From Hyparrhenia diplandra (lineage: Eukaryota; Streptophyta; Magnoliopsida; Poales; Poaceae), in the NCBI GenBank assembly GCA_015847255.1, contig JADLZK010007339.1, positions 426,501-490,500 of the forward strand: 64,000 bases of DNA. Direction: 5' to 3'. The position numbers and the translations under genes were made by a program. The number at the start of each line of letters is the position of its first letter. The first letter of the stretch is position 1. The notes under the pieces were generated by a model, which saw nothing but the letters and a program-made list of their open reading frames with translations, ran no database searches and was not told the DNA's origin. Below are positions 10,601-21,300 of this stretch, one piece after another.

Positions 10601-13600
10601 AATTATTTTGAATGTGTTGATCAGACAGCTTCCATTAAATAAACATGTACATATGCTTGCCACTTTAGCTGTTGTTGCACAGCCTGTTCAAATAAATAAA
10701 TCATTGATCTTTCTCTCCCATTTTCTGAAACAACAGTTCAGATTGCACTCAAATGTGTGGATTTTACTTGAGACTGAAAAATACTCCTTCTATGGTATAT
10801 ATACCTCTGCTCTATTTGGAGCTATTCTCTGAATTGATTTTTTTTCATTAGTGCATTCATTGTATCTGCTTTGTTGTTGTGTCTTTGTTGAGCTAGTATG
10901 ATTTTTTTTAGGATCAGGTTGACAGTCGCTCTTGGTTAACTTCATACAGATAGATGAAATCACTAATCCATCCTATGAGGACACTAATGATATATGCCTT
11001 ATAATTGCAGGTTGGGGCATAATAATGATATATGCTTGTTTTGCAATTTAAAAGGTCAAAGACCATGGAAGAAAGTTAACTGAAAGCTTAGGGTAAATTG
11101 TGTTTGCCTATTTCCAGACAAAAATGGTTTCAGTTTTATACCAAAAATTTGGATAACTTAGGATAAATTGTGTTTGCCTATTTCCAGACAAAAATCATTG
11201 CAGGTTTGGATTTCTAGGGGAATGAAATTTGGGGTGGCATGTGATAATTTGTGCGGGTAAATCAAGGAAATTGTTTCTTAGCTGCAGTGTGATGCATACA
11301 GGAACACCTTTCCTCCTATTTCTCTTTGTGCTAACCAACATGTAGGCTGTCACACAACTTCACCATCCTTGAATAAATGATTCAATAAAGAATTAGCATG
11401 GCTGAATATTCAGTCACAAGCGTTTGTTTGAATTAGCATGATTTGTGTCCAGTTTCTTTCATGTGTGTCCAATGTAATAGAGGGGCATACTTTGTTTGCA
11501 TCAAATTACTCTAGGCTGGCCTCTTGAATTTTTTTGTACAAATATTATAAAAATTCATACATACCTATCTATTTGTCCAAATTTCTTGACAACGTGGAAT
11601 TTAGTTAACAATTGAATAAAAAATGATCACCGAGGCATAGTATAGGCTAGCAACGTACTTATGTGCCTATTAACAACTTGATTATTGGTTTTCACCATCA
11701 TTTTGACAAGCTGGTGACTGACATGAGCTCTGATTCTTTGATATTCGAATATACCATTTCAGTTGGGGACCATATAAGGCCTCTCCTCACGAGCTCACAG
11801 CTCTAGCTTATAACAGAGGTTTTCAACATAGTCTATTTGTTCCAATGATAAATAATCTTTGTGGTCCTTTTTTTCATTTTCAGTTTGTATTGTTTGCTTA
11901 GGCAGCCAATGATCCCTGCATCTTGATTTAGTGCATTAGAATTTTCTCATTCACTTTGGTTCAACTCTTGCTCTTGGCTGACATATCATTATGTCTCTGC
12001 GTATATGTGCCAAAAAAGCAAAAAAACTAAATTGTTCTTGTCACTGGTCCTGCTTTGCGTATATTTGAAAAGCATGATTAGTTCTACTTTAATACAGTAG
12101 TGCCATGCTTTGGAAAATAGAAAATGTTTTTTTGTCACAATCTTTTCCTCCCTAAGGATTGCACTCTTTTTTTACTCTGAGAAGCATGATTAGATCTACT
12201 GTAAGTTTGTTAGTCAGCTTTACTTATGCTTTCTTTCAGGCATTTAGGAGTTACAGTTCATTCTCTGAGACGCACAGGCAGAGATAATCTCAAATATCGT
12301 TCCTGCTATTTCATCGATTAGAAGGTATTTAGGAAATGTTCAGTTTGTAGTGTTTCCTCAAGCAGCCAATGATTCCTGCATCTTGATTTAGTGCATTAGA
12401 ATTTTCTTATTTACTTTGGCTCAGCTCTTGCTCTTGGCTGACATATCATTATGTGCCTCCAAAAGTAAAAAAACTAAATGGTTCTTATCACTGGTCCTGC
12501 TTTGCATATCTCTGACAAGCATGATTAGTTCTACTCAAATACAGTAGTGCCATGCTTTGGAAAATAGAAAATGTTTTTTGTCACATGATCCTTTCCTCCC
12601 TAAGCATTGCACTCTTTTTAGTACTATGATAGGCATGATTAGATGTACTGTAATTAGGGTAAATTGCACTCTGAGAGGCATGAATAGATGTACTGTAATT
12701 AGGGCATGATTAAATTGCAAAGAACCACGTCTGAACTTTGAAATTGAGGGAGTAATGGCTAACTTATAGTGCAGTGGCACATGCAGTAATATGGGAGTTT
12801 GGAGAACCCCTCAATCTGTAAAACAATTGATGAGTCAAGGATGACTTCTCACTACAGAAAACTTCAGCAAAATTTTAAACTTCAAGTGTTTTAGGGTAAC
12901 TTTGTATTTTCGATGCGCATCCATATAAGGTTTATGTTATTGATTCATATATGAGGTAGTTTAAAATAAATGAAAATTACTAGTATCCATAAATCACAGG
13001 TTCCTGGTTATTTCATCGTTTGTCAATTAACCTTTGATCCCTGCAATGGCTTTAGAAGGACATTGTATTCTTGCAATCATCAGTTTTTCACAATTACAAT
13101 TTGCAGGCTTTAGTTTACAAGGGGTAGAGGTGGACGCCATGGTTCAGTGAAACCACAACAAGAAAGCACGTCTATTGAAGCAGGTAACTGGATCAATATA
13201 TAATGACATAGAGATATGTATGTAGGTAATCATTGTTGAGGATGTCTTAGAACATGTATATAGCTAACCATTCTTCAGGATGTTGCAGCTTCCCATTCTG
13301 TTTTATATAGGTCCGCCTTTTGTGTTTAGTTTATGTGACACCGTACTCAAGGTTGGGATAAAGTCCAACGCTGAAGATGGAGCTCCAAGCTGAAGATGTG
13401 GTGGTGTCGGTGATGGTTGCCTGTTTGCGGCCAGTTGGCTTGTGCATGATAAAATAAAAACTGTGTTGTTTGCCTGCCTCGCTAAGGCCTTTTATTTTTC
13501 TTACCTAGATGTCTTTCAGAGCTAGTACTTTTTCGGTAGTGTCCCATGGCATCTGACTCAGGCATGGTAACTGTCATATGTCAGATGTTGTATTTCCGTT

Positions 13601-13670
13601 GTTTGCGATGAGACTGGGGAGCTTCAACCCGTAAAAAAAATGTGCGTCCCTCGGTATGATGCAATGGATT
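7626..13670 (+). other. Unrecognised transcript-like region ending at a Helitron terminus
   Basis: A GC-rich start (7626-8010, with CTCCTCCTCC runs) changes to AT-rich DNA at about 8020, as at a grass 5' exon and first intron. I find no conserved protein in any frame. One exon-like piece at 13108-13183 lies between TTTGCAG and GTAACT and reads FTRGRGGRHGSVKPQQEST. A 3'-UTR-like segment follows near 13340-13500. Short dispersed repeats lie inside (10470-10545, 11092-11200, 11881-12640). It may be a gene or gene fragments carried by the Helitron that ends at 14011, or a non-coding transcript. Confidence 0.35.
11881..12640. repeat. Two direct copies of a roughly 300-bp unit, 460 bases apart
   Basis: 11881-12200 and 12341-12640 share CAGTTTGTA, GCAGCCAATGAT-CCTGCATC, TTGCTCTTGGCTGACATATC and CAGTAGTGCCATGCTTTGG in the same order with few differences. 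This is a tandem duplication with a spacer. Confidence 0.85.
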
Positions 13671-13983
13671 AGAATTTCTCCTAATTGTCTTCATGTACTC
13701 TGTTTATGACAAAATACCACTACACTTTGAATCTTCGTGTCTCTCAAATGAAGCCGTAGACCTGAACAATTAGTGTTTTTTAACAACAAAAAGTGCTACT
13801 AGTGTCGTGGTTAATGTAATGTAAAATATCTCTAGATACATCTATAATCGTTTGGATTATCATCGCTTCTGGGACGTCGTTCTATTGCACACCAAAGCTT
13901 GATCAAACATTGATTCCTGTCAATTTACCTTGACTCTTCAATCTTTATATTGTATTTTCCCCAAATCCTTAGACATAGGGATT

Positions 13984-14011
13984 GGCGCGCAAATGCGCGC
14001 CTCCTCACTAG
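13984..14011 (+). mobile_element. Helitron 3' terminus
   Basis: GGCGCGC (13984-13990), loop AAAT, GCGCGCC (13995-14001) forms a perfect 7-bp hairpin. It is followed by ten bases ending CTAG at 14011, with T next. This is the diagnostic Helitron 3' end (hairpin about 10 bases before CTRR, insertion between A and T). I could not find the matching 5' TC end with confidence, so the length is unknown. Confidence 0.85.
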
Positions 14012-14076
14012 TTTTTCCTATTTCTAAAAAAATGAGACTATGGATACCTCTCTAATGAACTAAAGTTACAAACTAA

Positions 14077-14267
14077 CGTCTGGTTTAGATTGCAATTTTT
14101 TTCAACTCGAACTTCTGTAGCACTTTCGTTTGTATTTGACAAATATTGTCCAATCATGGGCTAACTATTTAACGACATTTAATGCTCCGTGCATGCGTCC
14201 AAAAATTGATGTGATGGAGAGAGAGTGAAAAAATTTGGAATTTGGGGTGCATCTAAACAAGGCCATG
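14077..14267. mobile_element. Probable MITE relic
   Basis: The ends GGTTTAGATTGCA and TGCATCTAAACAAGGCC are roughly inverted. The interior has the CAAATATTGTCCAATCATGG and TTTAATGCTCC motifs seen in many grass MITEs. The left end is degraded. Confidence 0.5.
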
Positions 14268-15288
14268 TCAATAGTTAAGTTAAATAGACAAAAGCATTAT
14301 GGACAGTCAACATGTTTCATCCATTCTTGAAAAATAAGAGGAAACTTTTTGCCAAACATTTTTCAAAAGTGCTTCAACTTCTCCATTAGAGGAGCCAAAG
14401 CCAAAGCTATTTTGGGAGGAGCCGAAAGGCTGAACCTTTTCAGAATTACATGATATAATCTAGACGCTCATAAGCTTTCTAGATTCATTTGTTTTACTAT
14501 GTATCTAAACATAGTGTATAACTATAACAAAATCAATATCTAGAAAACAAAGTGAACTACAATTTGTCTCTATCACAACGTGCACATATATACCTATATC
14601 AACGTTGTATAATTGAGCGTCTCCGTAGGATTGAACGGATATATTTCGATAATGGAGCGTCTAGATATATTTCGATATGGGTAAACAACGTACGCAAACC
14701 TTACCTCTGCACTCTCCGTAGGATTGAACTGATATATTTCGATATTTAAGAAATCATTGTAGGTGTCTCGTTGTCCATAGGGACATCGTGACGTACCCTA
14801 GGAGCATAGTGTCGTGATAAATCTAGAAAAAATACGAGCATTTGTGCCAAGTCAAGAACTTAAACATGAATGGGTAGATTCCACCACAAAGAACTCAACC
14901 ATATTATGATATAATACAATTCTAGATTTTAACTAGCCAGACTTTCTTAAGTTTAAATAAATTCATAAAAAACAATATCATCATTTATATATTCAAATAT
15001 ATCTACTCTAAAAATAGAGGCATCGGGCATGTTGTCTAACTGAGACGCTTGACATTCGAATGTAATCTTGAGCAGGAACGTGGGTGTTTCTTTTCAGTTT
15101 ATTTACATAATAAAGCAAAGCTTTATTTCAGTAAAATCAATAATGTCACAGTCTCGACACTAAGCAGTCGAAGTGATGGTGCTGCTATTTGATACCGATA
15201 GACTATGATTCGAGCAATGCTGGGAAACACTGTTCGTTTGTGTCATTCCTGAACTCTGCAGCACTTTGCCTTTGTCGTGCCTCACTCT
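14268..15288. other. AT-rich spacer
   Basis: No gene seen. A 27-base motif (CGTAGGATTGAAC-GATATATTTCGATA) occurs near 14625 and 14720. A copy of a segment found near 2591 lies at 15040-15101. Confidence 0.5.
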
Positions 15289-15423
15289 GGGCACGAAAAA
15301 CCGAAAAAAGAACCGAACCGAAATTAGAACCGAACCGAAAATATCCGAACCGATCGGGTTCGGTTCCTATTCGTTTCGTGGATTTCAGGAACCGAAATTA
15401 GTCGGTTATTTCGGTTCGTGCCC
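15289..15423. mobile_element. Small hAT-like MITE with GAACCG repeats
   Basis: GGGCACGAA at 15289-15297 is inverted at 15415-15423 (TTCGTGCCC). The interior is rich in GAACCGAA and CGGTTC on both strands, the usual subterminal repeats of hAT elements. A second GAACCG-rich array at 16021-16200 may be the far end of a larger non-autonomous element covering 15289-16200. Confidence 0.6.
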
Positions 15424-17030
15424 CTATTATTAATTAAAAAGAACCGAAATACATGTAAGGCTCAATACTGTGCAAGTCTGTTAGTGTAAGGCCCAAGTGA
15501 AATCCTAGAGTCCTAGTCCCGACCTCGTCCAAACCGCCCCCCGATGACCTATGAGTGTGTGCGACCCACCGCCCGCAATGCCGTCCAATCCTAGCCACGG
15601 CGGCCGTCATCCCTCCCCTCCGGCGTGACCACGGTCGTCATCCCTTCCCGGCCGAGAACCGACGCAGCCGCAAAGACCGCCGACCATCATCCCTCCCTTG
15701 CGACCTGCAGCCCGCCCGCTTCATCCCCTCCGTCGCCGGCGCCCCACTCTAGGCGGCCATCATCTCCTCCCCACCGCAATGGATACGTCGATTGCTTGTT
15801 GGTCGATTTGGATTTGTTGTGCCCGATTTGGATTTGTTGTGCAAATATCTTGAGATTCATAGTTGAGAACTTAGGTGCTTGCTTGTTGGCTGTTGGTCTC
15901 CTAGAGACTTGTGTACTTGTACTATTGTTATATGTTTCATTGCTCTTTAAAATGTCCATGCTTAAAGTGTCAAAATTAGGCAAATTCTTTGCCGAAATTT
16001 GGAATTGAATGGGATGTTTGTTTGGTTCAAAAATTTCGGTTCCATTCGATTAGAACCGAAACCGAACCGAATTACCCGAAATCGAATTAGCTCGGTTCGG
16101 GTTCTCCTTGGAACCGATCGGTCTGAAGTTTTCGAGAACCGAATTAGCTAAGGAATCGAAGAACCGACCGATCGGTTTGGGGTACCCGAATGCCGGGGTG
16201 AGTCGTGCCTCTTGGCTCGGCACAATGTACATACAGGTAGACGGAAATCGTGTCATATATTTTTCTTGGTTGTATGTATTGTATGCGATTTTACGTACGC
16301 GCAGAACAACTGACTTGGCGCAGTGCAACCACATCTATGAATGACAACCTCTCAACGAAATGCCTTGACACTGCAAGTTTTGGGTAGCCCTTGTACCCGT
16401 GGTGAACCTTTGTTACAAGGGTTGGGCCTGATCTAACAAGAAACGCCAAAATGGAAGTACCAAAACTGGCAAGCGTGGTTCGCTCGCCATGCACCCTATG
16501 CCTGCGCCACATGTCGTGCTCGCTAGCTGCGAAAATGTCGCCTTTCACGACCCTCGTGTCGCACATCACACCGAACACGGACGGTGTGGCGCCGGATCGT
16601 TCGATGCTGCTACAAGCTGGCTTCTAGAGGTAGCTTAGGGGCGCCTCGGTTTGTTGACTGTGACTTGGCCCAAGCCATATCCTAGTCAGACTATGGGGGA
16701 TATCATAGGCCCATCCGCTACTCGCCCGACCTTATGCTAAAATGGAGAACCACCCATGGGGTCGGGCAAGCCGGGACCCACGTGCCCGGCATCGGGCACA
16801 ATCTTTCTTTTCCTCACGGGTTGGGCGAGGCGGAGTTGGCCCGCCATCCGTCGGGGGAGCCGAGTGTTTGCCTAGGCCGTCATGTGTATACTCAGACTAT
16901 TTCCGCTAACGCCTATGAATGGATTGGGCGAGGGTAGCCCAGGCCAAACTATTTGTTGCGGCCATCTAATCCAGGTAGTTAAGTATTTGTACCCGACGGA
17001 GCTGTAAAAGGAAGACACAAATAAAATGGC
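15424..17030. other. Spacer, no gene recognised
   Basis: A GC-rich patch at 15530-15780 and AT-rich DNA around it. The short open frames are not recognisable. The GAACCG array lies at 16021-16200. The part at 16380-16990 shows no structure I can name. Confidence 0.4.
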
Positions 17031-17031
17031 A

Positions 17032-17285
17032 TCAGAAGACATAGATGAGGAGAACTAAGATCATAATTCACGCACACAAATAGTTTAGATATATGTTATA
17101 GAGACATGCCATATGTCGTGGAGACTCAGAAGACATAGATGAGGAGAATGAAACTATATAGACTTGACATATGTCATGGAGACTGAGAAGACATAGATGA
17201 GGAGAACGAAGATCATAATTCACGCAGGCGAATAGTCTAATACATGCTAGACAGATATGCCATATGTCGTGGAGACTTCGAGGGC
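17032..17285. repeat. Three-copy short tandem repeat
   Basis: Units begin near 17036, 17129 and 17189 with AGAAGACATAGATGAGGAGAA. The first and third continue with AAGATCATAATTCACGCA and end with GCCATATGTCGTGGAGACT. The middle copy is shortened. Confidence 0.85.
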
Positions 17286-17449
17286 TTGATAATATGGCAT
17301 CATTTTGGTTGTAAACATATCTAACCCATCAAATTAAACCATAGCATCTTTGGCAAAAAAAAAAAAAAAGAAGCATAGCAAAGCATTTGAATGCTAGATC
17401 GAGTTAGTTAGCAAGAAAGCCGGTTTCTGAATCAAAAAGAAAAAAAAAA

Positions 17450-17703
17450 AATAGACTCAAACTTTCCTGGGATGGTATTAGAAGTCGTTTTGGAAAAGGT
17501 TTGAGTCAAACATCGGGAATATAAATCATCTATAACTTTTAAGTTGTTGAGTTTCTAAATGTAAAAAATATATAAGTAGATTTGTCTTAAAAATACTTTG
17601 ATAAAAGTATACATATATCACATCTCCATAAATATTTTTATAATAATAAGAGGTCAAAGTTAAAAATCATTTACGACTCTAATACCATCCAGGAGGGAGT
17701 ATT
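17450..17703. mobile_element. Stowaway-like relic
   Basis: The right end GGAGGGAGTAT matches the usual Stowaway terminus. The interior is AT-rich and partly self-complementary around AAACCTTT/AAGTTTGA blocks. The left end is degraded near 17455-17480. Confidence 0.45.
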
Positions 17704-17839
17704 TAGTGTCGGAGATTCCAATTTTTAAAAAACTTTATTACAGTGTGAGGAGTTTAGTTTAAGTAAAAACACATTTTATTACATTTTCAAAGCCTTAAGA
17801 AAACAATATATATAAATTAGAGAAAGAATTCGTTCCTAT

Positions 17840-17890
17840 CTATCTATCTATCTATCTATCTAGCTAGCTAGCTAGCCTAGTCTATCTAGA
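17840..17890. repeat. (CTAT)n-(CTAG)n microsatellite
   Basis: A compound tetranucleotide run, TATC repeats followed by TAGC repeats, about 500 bases upstream of RAPTOR. Confidence 0.9.
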
Positions 17891-18153
17891 ACAAAAAAAG
17901 AAGAGAAAGAATGTATACGAACGAAAGCAGGAAGATGAGCACGGTCACGAGCTCCTTCACTGCCTTTTCCATTTCCACTTTTTTTTATACAGAGTAAAAT
18001 AAAATAATTTCATTTTCTTTTCCCCGTCATCAGTCAGTCTCTCTCTCTCCTCGCTGGTGTCGCGTCGCCTGCTTCGCTCCTCCCTCCCGCATCGAGACGC
18101 CGCTTCCCGTCTCTCTCTCTCTCTCTCCTCCTCCTCCTCCCAGCCGCATCTCC

Positions 18154-18172
18154 AAACCCTAACCCTAAACCC
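18154..18172 (+). promoter_or_regulatory. Double telo-box in the RAPTOR leader
   Basis: Overlapping AAACCCTAA motifs follow a CT-rich tract (18035-18140) and precede the RAPTOR start codon by about 200 bases. Telo-boxes are known in plant promoters and leaders of ribosomal-protein and growth-related genes. A role here is inference. Confidence 0.6.
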
Positions 18173-18367
18173 CTCCCCCACCAACCTCCTCTCCGCGCAG
18201 TCCCTCCACGCCCACTGACCTGGCTCCCCACCCCCGACTCGCCACGCTGGCCCGATTCGATCGATGTAGGTGAGCGAGCGAGCGAGCGAGCTCCCCGACC
18301 TCATCATGGCTCTGCCTGCGGGCTGAAGAGGAGAGAAGACAAGAGGAGAGAGGCACAGCAAGCGTCG

Positions 18368-21300
18368 ATGGCATTGGGAGATCTCATGGCGTCCAGGCTC
18401 GTCCACTCCTCCTCGTCCTCGCCGTCCTCGTCGCCTTCGCCGTTGCGGGCGCCGCCGCTGCCCAATCACCACCACCACCACCGCCGGAGCCACAGCCATG
18501 CCGGCGATGGCCTCCTGGCCGTGGCCGCCAACGGGCCGGCGGAGCCCAGGAACGGGCTGATGGAGGCTGCCGCCGCTGAGGTGGAGAAGCCGAGCCCGTG
18601 GTCCTGCCCCAGGTGCTCGTGCTGTGCGAGCAGCGCCACGAGCCTGACGGGATCGACGAGGCTGCCGCCGCTGCTGCAGGGCCCTCCACCAGTGGCCTCG
18701 TCTCCAAGTGGCGCCCCAAGGACCGGGTAATGGATGGATGTCATGCAGTTTGCAGATGTCGTTTCTTCTTCTGATATTAATTATACTCCGCTATTCGCTG
18801 GATTCGGAAACGCCTGCGCTCGGTCGGAGATCCTTAGTGTAGCAATCAGCTGATTCAGCTTACAAATGGTAGATTCGGCGCAGCTGCGGGCGTGCGTGAA
18901 GTGATTACGGCACCTGCCAACTTAGTAATTTAGCATTTATTTAATCGGTTTCCGTTACTGAGTATGAAATGGACTGCGGCGCTGCCAGGTGTTAACTCTA
19001 GTGAGGACCCTGGAAGTCACGGAACAAGTAATGCCCGTGCTCGCTACACTTTTGAGCAGGATAATCATGAAATGGTGGAATGAGTTATCGATCGCCACAG
19101 CCTTAGTATCTTTTGCTTCTTATAAGTGGTTAGAAAGGTTGTCACGTCTGAGAGGCAGGGATTATTAAAGTATAAATTATACATGTCATATTACTCTTGT
19201 ACTGTATGAGACTGATCATTTCTTTGCTAATAATAATTGATACAAAACAAAAATTATTGTGCCCAATGGTGTTGCTATGTTGACATAGGCTAATGCATCA
19301 CTCATGCAAATTCTTATTTTTTAACATAGGCATGCATTACCACCTACCATCTAGACTTAGCATGGTGAATGGTGATCAGTCTATGTATGACCTGTATGTA
19401 CTATTCTGGCCCAGGTCTGGGATAAAAAATAAACAGTATTATTCTGGGTACCTAACAGGTCCTATAAATATTGTGATGATCATGGTGGCATGTGCATATA
19501 CCTACATAAAGAACAAAAAATTCAAGCTCTGCAGAAGTTTTTGGTATCGAATAGGCACCTACATATAATGAATGCTAACCCCCCTCCAAGTTCCAAGTGA
19601 CACTTACTATCAGTGACTTGTTGGCATCATATCATTAAAGGAAATACTGAGTCTCACTGGGTTGCTATTGGTGAATCTATAAGTTATAGGCAAAATTGCA
19701 TCCTTAACACTCTATGAACCATTTTTTTGCACTTTTGCTAACATACTGCTCTCTGATAGCATTGTATTGCTAAGGAAATGCCTCAATTTTGCCAAAGTTC
19801 AATGGACAGAATCTGAATCATGTCGTTTATTAGCCATTGGCCAAGTTAAAGTTAGTTGAACCCAATCTGTTCATGTCACTGGAGGCTTTAAGAGTTCCCA
19901 CTGTAACAGAGTTGGCATGCAAGTACATTGTTGTTTTGGGGTCAGGGGCCACCACATTGTGCATGCTGCAATGGCATGAAGCACCAAATGGGAAATAGAG
20001 TGTTTCAGTTCATGGCAACAGACATAGGTGATTGCTAGATAGGAGGTTTTGACTACAAAGATGAGCCTTGAAGTCCTTGGAATAACATTAGAGATTATTG
20101 ATGCTCTTGGGCAAAGCCAATTTCTACATATCAACATATGTACGTAGTTTCCCTTAGATTCTTTTTGGAATTTTGCAGAACCACTAGGTGTAACTATGTA
20201 CCATGTTACATAAGCTGTCCTTTCAGCCTTGTGACAAAGTCCCTTATGCTTGCAGCATATATTTACTTGTCTGAGGATCATGTTGAAAGTCAACAGTACT
20301 GCTGAGCTTATTTCTTCTATTTATTTATTATTCTATAATTCCCTATCTTTTTTGCTTGGTATATTTGCGTTGCACCATTACTGATTTAATCATTATGGAA
20401 TTTATAACTATTTTGTCATTTCTTTTGTCTGTCCATAGGATGGTTTGCTAGTTCTTATATGTTTTCTGCATCTTTTACATGATCTTTACTAACAATGGAT
20501 TTTGTAGCGCAGATGAAGACGGGATGTGTTGCACTTGTATTATGTTTAAACATAAGTGTGGATCCACCTGATGTAATTAAAATTTCCCCTTGTGCTAGAA
20601 TGGAGTGCTGGATAGGTAAATTTTTAGTTGATTATATATTTCCAATTTGAAATTAGTTGCAAAATTTAATAAATGAACTGCTTTCACCATTTGATTGAAG
20701 TACACAACAGTAACAAAGCCATTTAGCCCCAAACTTGTTGGGATAGTGTAGATGAAACCCAACATGAGCACCAACAAGAAGGAAATAAGAGGAAAAAAAA
20801 AAACTTATATACATATATACTAGGCATCAAGGTTAGTAATATCATTAAAGTATCTATAGTCTTGTTCATGGTTTCAGGCATGTAGATAGCTGATTTCAAT
20901 GTTCTTCCACCAAAGCACAATCTTTGCATACATTGAATCCTTTAGCTAGAAGGAAACTATCTGGCACCTACTGTTCCATAGCTTTAGATGAAAACTATCC
21001 CCTTTTTAATTTCAAACTGACAGCTGGCATTTAATTATAAATGAATTAAAATTTTCTTGTCTAAGATAGTACATCTATTGGTCATGGTCATGAAGGTGTA
21101 TACTTATTAATTAGCCTTTGTGATGATTATTTTGTCAAGAACTTGTTATCATGTTCTAGACAACAGTTGTAGCTTACATTTGTTGATAGGTTTGCACTTC
21201 ACTGTTATTGCACTGGGTGCAATTTTCTTGAGGTATGTTCATAGATCTTAATTCCTTTCTTTTCAGACCCTTTTTCTATGGCACCTCAGAAAGCCCTTGA

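Noticed and set aside
13827..13850. TCTCTAGATACATC as the 5' end of the Helitron that ends at 14011
   Set aside because: The TC with a preceding A fits weakly, but such words are common in AT-rich DNA and no second copy was available to confirm it.
18157..18172. Telomeric repeat as a chromosome end or interstitial telomere
   Set aside because: Only about two and a half CCCTAA units; a leader telo-box is the simpler reading.
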